NCBI GenBank assembly: GCA_900073065.1
Contig: FJOG01000016.1
Coordinates: 1,205,473 to 1,269,472, forward strand
DNA from: Phialocephala subalpina
Lineage: Eukaryota > Ascomycota > Leotiomycetes > Helotiales > Mollisiaceae
Reading direction: 5' to 3'
Length of the DNA stretch: 64,000 nt
Of the stretch, positions 24,681-35,931 are shown one piece after another (the stretch's first letter is position 1; every line of letters starts with the position of its first letter). The position numbers were made by a program, and so were the translations under genes. The notes under the pieces are model-generated. The model was not told the DNA's origin, ran no database searches, and was given only the letters and a program-made list of their open reading frames with translations.

Positions 24681-26082
24681 CGCATCAATTAGGAAAACAA
24701 CCTGGAGAGAAATGAGCAGGTCCGTCATTTGACCGCCATCTATCCTCGTATGGGCATGCTAGCTTGGTCGTCGTCTGGCAGGGAATTACTACCAATCAAA
24801 GCAATCTTGCTATCGCTGGAATGAGATACATGGATGACTTTGAAGGAAGAGGGGCCATTTTTTCTCAAATCCACGACTCCCAATGCATGGACGGACTACG
24901 CATGCTCTGCCAGGCGCAGGTCGCGTTATTGAGACGACCTTACTTTCGTCGAAGCTGGGTTAGGCAAGAGATCGGGATTGCTGTAGAAGTTGCGGTCCAA
25001 TGTGCAAAGAGTGCCCTCCCAGCCCTCCCATGGAAGACTTTGAAGCGTTCTGCTGACTGGCTCACTAAGATCCGAACAATGTTGAAAGACACGAAGGAAG
25101 AACAAAAGAACGCAGTCACGCAAAGGGATTCATATCCAGGATTCCAGTACTTGACATAGGTTGGGAGAAGCCAATTACTGATTGGGGATTATGGCCAAAT
25201 AGGAGGCACGTAGCAGTCTCATGCTGGAGGATCCCTGGAATACCTGATGGTCGGCCGCGAGTTCGATGTCACAGATCCAAGAGACAAGATCTATTGCGTG
25301 CTCGGTCCTTCGAATGTCCCAATCTCGCGCAGCTTGCAACTCAAATCAATCAAGAGTCAAGCAGAGCTGACAGCAGGGAGACAATGGTTGTCGGTTATTC
25401 CAGGTCAGTATCAGAAGTGTATCAGTACACCATGAAGTACCTTATCAATCGAGACGGGAATCTCGACGTGCTTTCCATCCTGCCAACTCATCGGAATGCA
25501 GACTCCCACGACCTCCCTTCTTGGGTGCCAGACTGGCGTGTCCCAATCACTTACTCGTCCGTGACAGAATGCCTGGACTATTTCGTCACTCCATTCGATG
25601 CAAGTCTCTCATCTCGGACTGAGCATCAAGATCAACTCGATCTCGGACGCCTGACCGTTCTCGGATGGTTGGTCGATGGAATTGAGGAGTTTCTTGATGT
25701 TGTCCCAATTCGGAAAAATACGCGGGTCAATATTTCCGAACCAGCTAGAGCTGAACCATACTCCGTGCCCTTGAAATCGCGACTCTTCAACCCAAAATCT
25801 ACTTTCCGTCGCTGTTGTCAGACCGCAGGCGGGAGCTTTGGACTCGTACCTTCGACTGCACGAGTTGGAGAGGGCATATTCATCGTGCTTGGGTCAAAGA
25901 TGCCGTTGGTACTTATGCGCGTAGATGATGGGTGTACGGTTACTCAACTTCAACTTGCTTCTCAGTATGGCTCGAAATTCGAGGTCATTGGGCCTTGTTG
26001 CATGGATCCATACATGGGCGGGGCCATCATGAGCGAGTTTGGAGCACGAGAAGTGCCGCCGAACAAGATTGTCCTGGTTTGA
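24681..26082 (+). pseudogene. HET-domain protein, 3' part, broken
   Basis: The reading starts at 24684 with IN, a TAG (24690-24692) where Gln is expected, then NNLERNEQVRHLTAIYPR. A one-base shift leads to LVVVWQGITTNQSNLAIAGM and LRRPYFRRSWVRQEIGIAV, the usual RPWFRRxWVxQE motif of HET proteins. Stops occur at 25157 and after 25190. FDVTDPRDKIYCVLG follows near 25262-25305, then a second frameshift before VSEVYQYTMKYLINRDGNLD and LPSWVPDWRVP. The C-terminal half is open to 26082. These are the typical successive motifs of long HET proteins. Several independent lesions mean the gene is dead. Confidence 0.8.
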
Positions 26083-26635
26083 TGGAAATGACCCGACTGG
26101 AGGTCGTTAGCTCAAATCCACGTGACTGCAACCAGGTTGCACTTTTGTTTCCTGGTGTTTCTCCTCAGGGATTTTTCGAAGGTTGAAGTTTCCAAAATGG
26201 CAACTTCAACATTTGATTAAAATCTTCGGCATCTGGCAGTTGAAACATGTTTCCACGATTGGTCGTACGGCTCACCCCGCATCCGACCATATTGTCCTTC
26301 CGACGCTACGCCTGGACCATGCAGCTCCAGAACCTCAATCTTACGCATGAAAAGCAACATTTACGTCCAAATTGAGGAAAGACTGCGACTTTAATTGGAG
26401 CTTTGATGCACGGGATCTATGAGCCGTCGCTGCTCTCAGACAGCCAAAGTGTCAGTGGGCCAAAGCTGATCACATGACGTCAAGACTTTGACCATTCAAA
26501 ATGGTGGCTGTACCTCACGACGCACTGCTTCAATCATCGCTTCTTCACCGCTGTCCACACACCTCATATCTCATCCACATCTCCAAGTTCTCTACACTCG
26601 CAGCCAGGGTGCGTGCTCCAGCAACAATTGCAGCC
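26083..26635. other. Intergenic, no gene recognised
   Basis: No open frame with conserved features is seen; presumably 3' flank of the HET pseudogene and 5' flank of the small ORF. Confidence 0.35.
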
Positions 26636-26773
26636 ATGATCACCATCGAGTCTTTCACCGACCCGCTCCTCTTCCAAGTCAAGCTCATCACCACAAGCGG
26701 CATATTGAGCTTCATATTCGCAGCATTCTGGGTCCTCATCATGTCGAAACATCACAAGTCTCTCAAGGCATAA
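26636..26773 (+). CDS. Possible 45-aa single-span membrane protein
   Basis: The ATG at 26636 opens a 45-codon frame. A short hydrophilic start (MITIESFTDP) precedes a hydrophobic stretch SGILSFIFAAFWVLIM and a basic tail SKHHKSLKA, a credible topology for a tail-anchored micro-membrane protein. The frame is open further upstream, but that part has no motif. No family is recognised; it could be chance. Confidence 0.3.
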   Translation: MITIESFTDPLLFQVKLITTSGILSFIFAAFWVLIMSKHHKSLKA

Positions 26774-26789
26774 GCTCCTCTGCGTTACT

Positions 26790-27600
26790 CTAGCATCTTC
26801 ACAATGCCGACCCAAAATCGAACATCGCCAATGTCACTACACTTTCATCCATCCATTCATACGCTCGGTTTCTTGCATATCAATATACTCTACACATTCT
26901 CCAGTTCCTCTCCCCGACCGAACGTTCAATTTTCGAAGCCCCCGATCATAACGTGGTTACATCCGTGCAAGCGATCGAGGTAGCCGAATTCGGTGAGTCT
27001 ACCTAGACTGCATTTCTCACCCGCCGTATTTATGTAACTCCTCCTAACCTCTTACAGAACTTCTCAACACCACAAGAGATCACACCCTATGCCGAACCTC
27101 GTATATGTTGTCTCACTTCTACGCGTCTCGCTGGAATACCTCAGATCGGATACCTCCACCACCCGCCCACCCAAGAACCCTGATGCTCGGGTATCTACTC
27201 ACCCTTGCAGCTGCAAACGGACAAAGCTCCAGCGCATGTATAGGATACGACGTGCACTTCACGTTCCGCATTGATACCTGTCTGCTCGAGACCGTTCAGA
27301 TATCAGATTATCTTCAAAGATGCCGAACCGTCCGCTCGTGCTTCGGTACCAGGGACACATAACTCGGACCTCTATCTCGATACCGCGGCGTTCCGATGCG
27401 ACGTCAAGCCTCACCCGCCACTTCCTCCTCCAGCAACGCCCATGACAACTCTTCCGTCAACATTGCGAACTTTTCCGACTGGCATGGCCTGTTGTCCCGA
27501 GCTCTCGCAGTCAGATCTATCTCATGCTGGTAAAAGAGTAGACTACGGACTTGTGGGCAATGTTCCGACTTTATTTTGGATGGCAAGATACCCTTAATGA
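26790..27600 (+). pseudogene. Unrecognised gene, decayed
   Basis: An open reading gives FLSPTERSIFEAPDHNVVTS and VQAIEVAEF. A GT-AG intron (about 26993-27058) leads to LLNTTRDHTLCRTSYMLSHF, LMLGYLLTLAAANGQSSSAC and YDVHFTFRIDTCLLETVQ. Near 27300 the frame must shift by one base to continue as IIFKDAEPSARASVPGTHNS and LYLDTAAFRCDV. The composition is that of real protein, and no start codon is evident. I do not recognise the family. A missed intron at the shift is possible, but no good splice pair is visible. Confidence 0.4.
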
Positions 27601-28168
27601 AGTCTAATGTTTAATGCCCGAATTTTCTGGGATACTTTTCCATTTCTTTCGTGTCATCTAGTTACTTTCTAAGTCTTCCTCATTACTTGTCAGCGTAGTC
27701 TCTTCCAAGTCAGGCTCGAGGTTCTTGCTCTTCATACCCAGTCCCATTCGTCGCTCTCGCTCCTCTCTTGCTCCCAATACGACCGAGATGCGGTTCACGG
27801 CTGTTAACCCCTTAAATGGGCTCGATTGGGCTCGCTAAATAGGGCCGGGATGCCTCCTATCCACTTCGCTTATATTTTACCCATTCTTCCCCACATTCTA
27901 CGCGCCTTCCATGTGGGGTTCTCACGCAGCCGTATGACCTAGATTTCAATTACCCAAATTATATCTTCCTTGTTATATCAACATTTCGCGCAAGATATTG
28001 GAGGAATGACCATAGGTATATTGTGCTCTCTAGAGTGCGGGATTTCGGCAGTGGAGGAAATGTTGTGGTGCGATGTCCTTATATATTGGTGGTCTGCCAA
28101 GTACGTTCCCTTGTGAGCGCCACTTGCCAGAATTTTGTTTGGTTTTGATTTTGAGAAGAGTCGTCGAG
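27601..28168. other. Intergenic, upstream of AA9 gene
   Basis: No gene is seen. It should hold the AA9 promoter. A TATATA-like stretch lies near 28079, about 90 bases before the start codon; its role is a guess. Confidence 0.35.
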
Positions 28169-29117
28169 ATGAGATCTTCCATTCTTTCTGCTGTTGTGCT
28201 CCTCGCAGCTCGACATGTTTCCGGCCATGCTTTATTCCAACAACTCTGGGTTAACGGCATCGATCAAATAAGTCTCCCCTAACCCCCTCCCATTCTCCTT
28301 CCCTCTCTCCCCTTTCCTCTCCACCATCAACTAACTTCCCCCAACCAGTCATCCTGTGCCCGCGTCCCCGCCTCCAACTCCCCCGTCACAGACGTATCCT
28401 CCACCGCCTTCCGCTGCAACAGCCGCCCCGGTGTAGCCGGTAAATGCACCGTCGCAGCAGGCCAAACAGTCACGGTCGAAATGCATCAACAGCCTGGGGA
28501 TCGCAGTTGTGCAAATGAAGCGATTGGTGGAGCGCATTATGGGCCTGTGATGGTTTATCTGAGTAAGGTTGCGGATGCGACGAAGGCGGATGGGAGTTCG
28601 GGGTGGTTTAAGATATTTCAGGATTCGTGGAGTCCGACGAGTAGTGCGAGGGTTGGAGATGATGATAATTGGGGAACGAAGGATTTGAATAAGTGTTGTG
28701 GGAGGATGAATGTTGTTATTCCGAGTGATGTTGCGGCGGGGGATTATTTGCTGAGGGCGGAGGTCAATGCGTTGCATACGGCGAGTTCGAGTGGTGGGGC
28801 GCAGTTTTATATGACTTGTTGTATGTCCTCCTCCTCCTTCTTCGTCTTCCTACCTTCGCTGATTTCTTTTTTCAACAGACCAACTCTCAGTCACAGGAGG
28901 TGGCTCATCAAGCCCATCCCTAGTCATGTTCCCAGGCGCGTATAAAGCATCGGATCCGGGAATCAAAGTCAATATCCATGCTGCGATGGCGACATATGTG
29001 GCACCTGGCCCAACAGTGTATGCTGGAGGAACGACAAAGTCAGCTGGAGATGTTTGCAAGGGGGTTGAGGCTGTGAAGACTACGGGGCCGGTTAGTCCGG
29101 CTGCTACTCATTCTTGA
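28169..29117 (+). CDS. AA9 lytic polysaccharide monooxygenase (former GH61), with altered first splice donor
   Basis: Three exons, 28169-28267, 28349-28820 and 28879-29117, encode about 269 aa. A signal peptide (MRSSILSAVVLLAARHVSG) precedes the mature N-terminal His of HALFQQLWVNG, which together with the second His in NEAIGGAHYGPVMVYLS would form the copper-binding histidine brace. QFYMTCYQLSV supplies the axial Tyr region. Paired Cys residues agree with a secreted fold. AA9 enzymes cleave cellulose or related glucans oxidatively outside the cell. Intron 2 is GT-AG. Intron 1 must run from 28268 to 28348 to keep the frame. It begins ATAAGT instead of GTAAGT, while its acceptor CAG is normal. 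Without splicing the frame ends at TAA 11 codons on. The gene may therefore be impaired. Confidence 0.82.
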
Positions 29118-30391
29118 GGGAGGGGCTCGTGGGTGTAGCGTTTGTGGTGCCTGTCTTTATCTGGGAGAGGAGCGGTGTAGTGACTTGGTGGCTGTGGGAG
29201 GATGTAATGCTGTGTTGGTAGGAAGTTCACCGGAGGTTCCGTCAACCTTTGGTTTCGAATCATGTCCCTTCAGTTGAGCAATAGACCCTATCGTCTACTT
29301 GCTAAGCATGATAAGGATACAAACCACCGAGCCTTTTTCAGCCCGTTCATTGCTGCCTTGCGCCTTGACAATTTTATCTTTAGATCTGACATCGAGCGTC
29401 TGCTTATCTTGATGCCTATACCATTTGGCTCTATTCTCCTAGGTTTCATTGCTTCGGCGCTTCGCGAATCTTTTCAATGACTAAAGACTCGGAAGAAACG
29501 AGTTTCGGTGGGCAGCAAGTAAACTGAACTTGCGAGCTGGAGGGGTACTGAAACATTCGCTTCCAGGCCAAGAGATATGTATATCTCAGCACCGCCACTT
29601 CGCGCCTTGGCTAAGAAACACCAGAGCCAAATTTTCACGAAACTCTTGATCAACACCTGTCGCAATACCGTTAACTATTCTACTGTTTGTACGAACGACA
29701 TGCGAATCCGAGATGAGCGTCTGGAGTATTATTGAGCGTTTGCGAACTTTAAAGCTCAGTAAGACGACTTGATCCCATGCCCCAGATGCTCTCGAGTCAG
29801 AACACGTGGACGAAGATGCCTATCCAGAAAGAGCTGCAGTGCTTCGGAGCAACGGTTACGTGGACAGGGCCCGATCGTTACGTAGGCAGGCCCTGTTTGT
29901 GTAACGCTGGCCCTGCCTCCGTAACGCTTAAGTGATCGAAAATTGGGCTTCGCTGATTAGCTGCGGCTCCCCAATATACCGTTCGGCAGTGTTTCAAGTC
30001 ACCGAGAGCCCTGTCTACGTAATGGCCGCCAGATTCCTGCAAGCGCCTGTGGTAACATAGAAGCGTCAGAACGGCACAACTTTCAATAACCACCTTGTTC
30101 GCAGGTGACTACCTTTTCAATTCGTATGTCCGAGAATTTGCAAATTTCGCTTTCGCTAAGCGTTTATTTCAACCCCAGTCGCGCCTGATGGTTGGCCACG
30201 CGAATCATGAAATGAAGAGGCTTTTGAGCTGATCAGTAGGAACCAATTGAAACCCAGTCATGAAACACCTGAGAATAATCCTTCCTTCAATCTCACACAC
30301 CACCCTTCTTATACCTGGTTGATCCCAAGAACAATTCCGAACTGCACATCACTAAATTCCCAGGTCAAGTCGAAGTACATGTCACAACGCC
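29118..30391. other. Intergenic between AA9 and NLR genes
   Basis: No gene is supported; the 72-aa frame at 29262-29480 has no motif. It contains nested inverted repeats at about 29854-30022 and the 5' flank of the NLR gene. Confidence 0.4.
29854..30024. repeat. Nested imperfect inverted repeats (MITE-like)
   Basis: TTACGTGGACAGGGC (29856-29870) pairs with GCCCTGTCTACGTAA (30008-30022) at 14 of 15 positions. Inside it, CGTTACGTAGGCAGGCCCTG (29876-29895) pairs imperfectly with CTGGCCCTGCCTCCGTAACG (29907-29926). The arrangement resembles a small foldback element. No target duplication was identified. Confidence 0.5.
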
Positions 30392-33300
30392 ATGGCCGAA
30401 GTCGCTACAGTTATTCAGCTGGTTCAATTCAGCGCCATGGTCCTAAATTGCTGTTACGAATACGTTAGCAAGGCCAAACATGCCCCAAAGGAAATTCAAA
30501 AGGTCATAGATGAAATTAGTAGTTTGAAGGGTATTCTGGAGAATCTCAAACCACTTGCCGAAGCTCCTAGCGATGAGCGCTTCAGCATCCTAACATTTCT
30601 TGCCCGTCCAGGTGGCCCTTTTCAAGCCTGCTCGGATGCCCTGAAAGAAATCGATAAGAAGCTGAGGACTTTGACGGAGTCATCAAATGTGCGAAGGAGG
30701 ATGCAGTGGCCGCTAGAGGCGGGGAAAATCGAAGATATCATGAAGAAGCTCGAAAGTCAGAAGACCACCTTCATTCTGGCACTTGCAGGAGTCAATGCAC
30801 TGTCTGATGTCGCCATCGAAGATGCTCTCGGCGATGTCCAAGATACTGTTGACGACATACAGGCCAATCAGTTCAAGGAGAAGATTTTGGCATGGCTCGA
30901 TGGGCCTGATCCTTCTCCTAATCATAATGCAGCACAGAAGAAGAAAGAGGCTGGAACTTGCGAATGGCTCACTAGCTCGAAACAGTTTCAGGCATTCATT
31001 GACGGCGAAAATCAACTCATGTGGATGCACGGAATTCCAGGTGCAGGAAAGACGGTTCTGAGTTCCGCAGTCATCGATCATATTTCCGCCAATTCTGATC
31101 TCAGTGATAAGAAGGTCATCTACTACTATTTCGACTTCAACGACCATGCGAAGCAGACTTGTTTCGGTTTTTTGCAGTCTTTAGTCAGACAGATTTGCTC
31201 TCAGTCTAGTGAGCCTCCAGCCGTCATTGTGGCTCTTCATACGGAATGCAAAGGATCCACTCCTAGCTCAGACCAGCTTATTGAAACGCTAAAATTGCTT
31301 CTAAGCAAAGATTTGAGAACCTTCATCATCATCGACGCCTTAGATGAATGTAAGGAAGAGGAAGGAGAGCCGGAACGCGCATCAGTCCTCGACGCTTTGA
31401 CAGACATTAAGACTGCGACTGGGACATTCAACATCTTTGTTGCCAGTAGACCCGAAGCAGATATTGGACGAGCGATGCTAGAAATCTGTGATATCGACGT
31501 CGATGTCCAATCAGCATCGGTAGACGAAGACATCCGCCGGCATGTTCGTTCTTGTCTTTCCAAGGATGCGCGACTTAAGCGGTGGCCACAGAACGTCAAG
31601 CAAGAGATCGAAGATAAATTAGCTGGCAATGCAAACGGAATGTGAGTTGGGATCTGTTTAAAATACGTGGAAAAGCGCTGACTTCGTAGGTTTCGTTGGG
31701 TGTTTTGTCAGCTCGTCGAACTTCGAAAGTGTCTGAAGCTGCCAAATATCCGAAAAGAGCTTGGGAATTTGCCCAAGACCTTAGACGCAACATACAAGCG
31801 AATCCTTGAGAACGTTGATCCCATCTACCAACGTGAGCTGAGGACGGTGCTGATGTTCTTGGCCTTTTCCACAAGACCTTTGACGTTACAGGAAGTTGCA
31901 GAAGCAACAACGGTCAATCTTGAGACACAAACCTTCAGTATTGACGATAGATTTCCCGACCCACTGGATCTCCTTGAAATCTGCTCAAGCCTTGTCTCTC
32001 TCAGCGAGGTCTCCCAAGATACTCAGTCTGTATTGAGGAGAGAAGGCGTTTACCGATTTGGAAGCGTGCCACCAGATGTTCGTATACTCCAATTTGCACA
32101 TTTCTCTGTGAAAGAGTACATTTTGTCAGAGCGTGCACAGAAAACACTTCCTGATCTCCTTCGTATTGAAGAAGCCTTAAGTCACAGCCAGATCACTCAA
32201 GCCTGTTTGATATATCTCCTGGATTTTAACAACGGGAAAAAGGCATCTAAGGTCAATCATGAGGAGTTCCCTCTTCTTGCATACGCCGCGCTGAATTGGA
32301 CGACACATTTAAGCTCCACTGAAGAAGAATCAGAGAGCATGAATGCCTTACTCGTCCGGCTCTTCGATCCAGAAAACGACAATAGTCTCATGAACTACCT
32401 AAATTTGTACGATCCGAACAAGCGCTGGCGTATCGGTGAAGGGCAAAAGGAGCTCTCCCTCGGAATGTTCAGTCGAAATAAGCGGGATTTTTCGCCTCCC
32501 ATATACTACGCTTGTTATTACGGATTACGGGTCGTTGTAAAATACTTGCTTTCAGGCGATGAGAAAACGAGGCCTAACAAAGAAGTGATTGGTTCTGGTT
32601 TGGCTGCGGCTGCCGCCGCTGGTCACGCAGATACCGTCGAACTTCTGCTGAAGGAAGGAGCGGATCCGAACTCGTCATACTGTGGCAAATTCTGGCGCCC
32701 CTTGCACGCAGCAGCCACCAGCGGAAACTCCGAGGTCGTCAAGCAGCTTCTCGAGGCTGGAAGCTTGATAAATGCGCACAGTAGTGAGGATGGTGGCGCA
32801 CTTAATGTGGGTGAGTAATTTCAGAACCGATCCTTTCCACAAGATGGTATACCTTCAGATTGCTGTTTAGCGGTTCCGGAATACCTACATTATTATTTGA
32901 CTGATGTTGAGAATACTATAGTGGCTGAACAGGGAAGCGCTGAAGTGATACAGCTTCTCATTGATCATGGCCATGATCTCTATACGGAGTCCAACTATCA
33001 CGGGCCGCCTCTTTCCTCTGCGGTACTGAAGAAGAACCATGAGGCAGCAGCAGTTCTTGTGAAAAACAAGATTGATGTCAATAGGCCTCCGGGAGGGTAT
33101 CTGAATCCTCTAAATTTGGCTTGCGCCGAATGCGGCATCGAAACTGTCAGACTCCTTTTGGACAATGGGGCCGACATAGCCCTAGAAAATCTCGATTGCC
33201 AAGCGCTTCATAATGCTTGTAAACGGGGCGCAATGGACATCATGCAACTGCTGATTGATCGAGGGGCGAATATCAATGGAGACACCAAGGCTGTTTACGT

Positions 33301-35931
33301 TACGCCTTTGAAAGCCGCGATCCAATCTCGCGATCAGGCTGTGTTCGAATTCATGTTGCGCAATGGTGCGGATATAAGCTTCAAAGGAACCGATACAAAA
33401 TATCCCATCGATCAAGCTTTATTTGGCGGTAACCTGAAAGCTGCTGAGAGACTCATTGAATTAGGTGCTAAATTTGGAGATGAGGGATTGGCGGAAGCAC
33501 TCGACTATCACACAAAAAAATACTTGGGCAAGATGCTCATAGATCATGGAGCAGGTGCGTACGCTCTGAGGATGGTTTTCCTGAATCTCCTTCTCTATTG
33601 CGACTGATACAATACTGACTGTAAGATTATTAAGATGTGAACGCAGAACACGATCGGTAAGTGTTCACATTTCAAGTCAATGTTCCAGAACTTATGGAAT
33701 CATCTAGTTATGGGAGTATCTTGCAACTTGCGGTTCTTAAAAGCTCTAAAACGGCTGTACGTTGGCTCTTAGAAGCTGGAAGCAACCCTAATGATATACC
33801 TGGAGGAGAATATGGCACTCCACTGCAGGCTGCTGCATATCGAGGGAAGAAAAAGATCGTTCGCCTTCTCTTAGAGCACGGAGCTTGCGTTAATTCGGCC
33901 CGTCCCAGTGGTGAATATGGGACTCCGCTACAGGCTGCCATAGAACGGAAAGATGAGGAGATCATACAAATGATACTTGATCATGGAGCAGATGTCAACG
34001 CCACAGGCGGAAAATTAGGCTCTCCCCTGCAAGCGGCAGCGAGTGAAGGCTTGGTAGATCTGGTTAAGACTTTGCTATCGAAAGGAGCCGCTGTTAATAC
34101 AACACCTAGTGGGAGATATGGAACTGCACTCCGCGCAGCTATTGCGGAAAATCAAGAGGAAATTGCGAAAATACTTTTAGACGCAAACGCAGATCTCAAT
34201 ATCGAGGCCGACGCAAAACACACCACGTCCAAAAATAATTTCCTCGTGGAGACCTATAAATATCCACTCGAAGTTGCTGCAGCCACAAACAACCCCAAAC
34301 TTGTACAACTCCTCCTGGATCATGGATTGAGCGTCAATTCGAACCCAGTGGCGTGTAAACGTGCGATTGAACGAGCTACAGAGATGCCAGATTGCACGAT
34401 GCTTAATTTTCTGATTACCAAAGGTGCAGACGTCAAAAATCATGGCGGATCAGCTTTGGTGCAATCAGTAAATAAACATGACTCGAAAAGATTTGAAAAG
34501 AATCAAATATTGCTCGACGGTGGCGCCGATGTCAATGGGGACCCAGACTCAGACATGAGCCCTTTGCAAAGCAGCATTCATCATGAGCAGCCCGATGTCA
34601 TGAAATTACTTCTCGACCGAGGATGCAATGTCAATGCAATCCACTCCGGCTGGAATGGCTCCGCATTACATGAAGCTATTGATGTCCTTTCAATCAATGT
34701 GGTAAAAGAGCTGGTTGAACGAGGAGCCGACGTCAATATCCGAGCGGGGAAGTGGGGTCAACCTCTCGTTGGCGCCATTATGAAGGGCGACGAGGAATTG
34801 TACCGGTTTCTCCTCGAACATGGCGCTGACGTGGATCCAAACCCACCATACGGGTACTATGGAACGCCTCTGCAATGCGCAATTGGAAAGGACTATTATG
34901 AAATGGCAAACGAGCTCCTAGACCGCGGTGCAGATTCCAACGGGCCAGGCATTAACACATCCCCTCTCACAGGCGCCTGCGGATGGGGTAAAACTGGCCA
35001 AATAGATCTGATAGAGCGTTTACTTTCCCTTGGAGCTGACATAGAGGCTGAAGACAGACTTCGACCGGAAGATGATTTTATGCCTGGAACGCGCTTTCTG
35101 TGGACACCACTACAATACGCAGCATATTCTGGAAAAGAACAGATCGTCGAATTACTGCTCGCAAGAGGAGCGAAGATCAACCCGAACCCGCCTGCAGGCA
35201 CATATGGCAGTCCGATCCAAGCAGCCGCAAAGAATGGAAACCTGTCTATGACGAAATTCTTACTTGAAAGAGGCGCCGACGTCAATGCAGTAGGTGGAGA
35301 GTGGGGCACGGCATTGCAAGCTGCTGCTGAGGAAGGTTCTGATTCTATGATCAACCTTCTTCTAGAAGCTGGAGCAGACCCTAAGCTAGAAGGCGGCACC
35401 TATGGCTCTCCTCTCCAGGCTGTCAGTAGGGGCGGCAGCAAACGTCACGTCGAATTATTCCTCGATCGCGGAGCGCCAATCAACACGAATGTTGGCAAAT
35501 ACGGCAATCCATTGCAAGTAGCTGCCAAATGGCCATCGCGAGCAACAGTCGAGTTCCTCATCGAGCGCGGCGCCAATGTGAATCAGCGTGGAGGCAAGTA
35601 CGGGACGCCGTTGCAAGCAGCTTGCTGCGCTCGGGGCGCAGCAGCTAAGGAGGAACAGGGAGGCGTTGTCAAGATATTGATTGAGAAAGGCGCAGATGTG
35701 AATGCGGAAGGAGTGGGCAAGTATGGGACTGCTCTCCAAGCTGCGGCTTATCATGATCGGAAATATGTTGAGATTCTGCTTTTGGCTGGGGCCGATCCGA
35801 ATATTCGGGGTGGGAAGTTTGGGTCTGCGCTTAATGCCGCGAGGAAGAAGGGGCTTTTGAGAGTGGAGAAATTGTTGTTGGATTATGGTGCTGTGGATGA
35901 GGAAATATTGGAAGAGGGTGAAGCTAGGTAG
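30392..35931 (+). CDS. STAND/NLR protein: PigL_N-like N-terminus, NACHT, long ankyrin array
   Basis: Five exons keep one frame: 30392-31641, 31690-32810, 32922-33554, 33635-33656 (a 22-nt micro-exon) and 33708-35931. They encode about 1,749 aa. Residues 1-120 (MAEVATVIQLVQFSAMVLNC) resemble the fungal N-terminal domain of STAND proteins (PF17111). NACHT follows with Walker A GIPGAGKT (214-221), Walker B FIIIDALDEC (about 311-320) and a sensor-like FVASRPEADI, then a winged-helix-like region with LPKTLDATYKRIL. From about 680 to the end lie more than 20 ankyrin repeats, many of the form YGTPLQAA...LLLEHGADVN. In such proteins the repeats sense a ligand, NACHT oligomerises and the N-terminus executes a response, often cell death. 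The micro-exon links LIDHGAD to YGSILQLAV in frame. No lesion is seen. Confidence 0.9.

Noticed and set aside
28349..28777. 142-aa minus-strand frame
   Set aside because: Complement of AA9 exon 2; Arg/Ile/Thr-rich artefact.
34896..35399. 167-aa minus-strand frame inside the NLR gene
   Set aside because: Shadow of the repetitive ankyrin codons.
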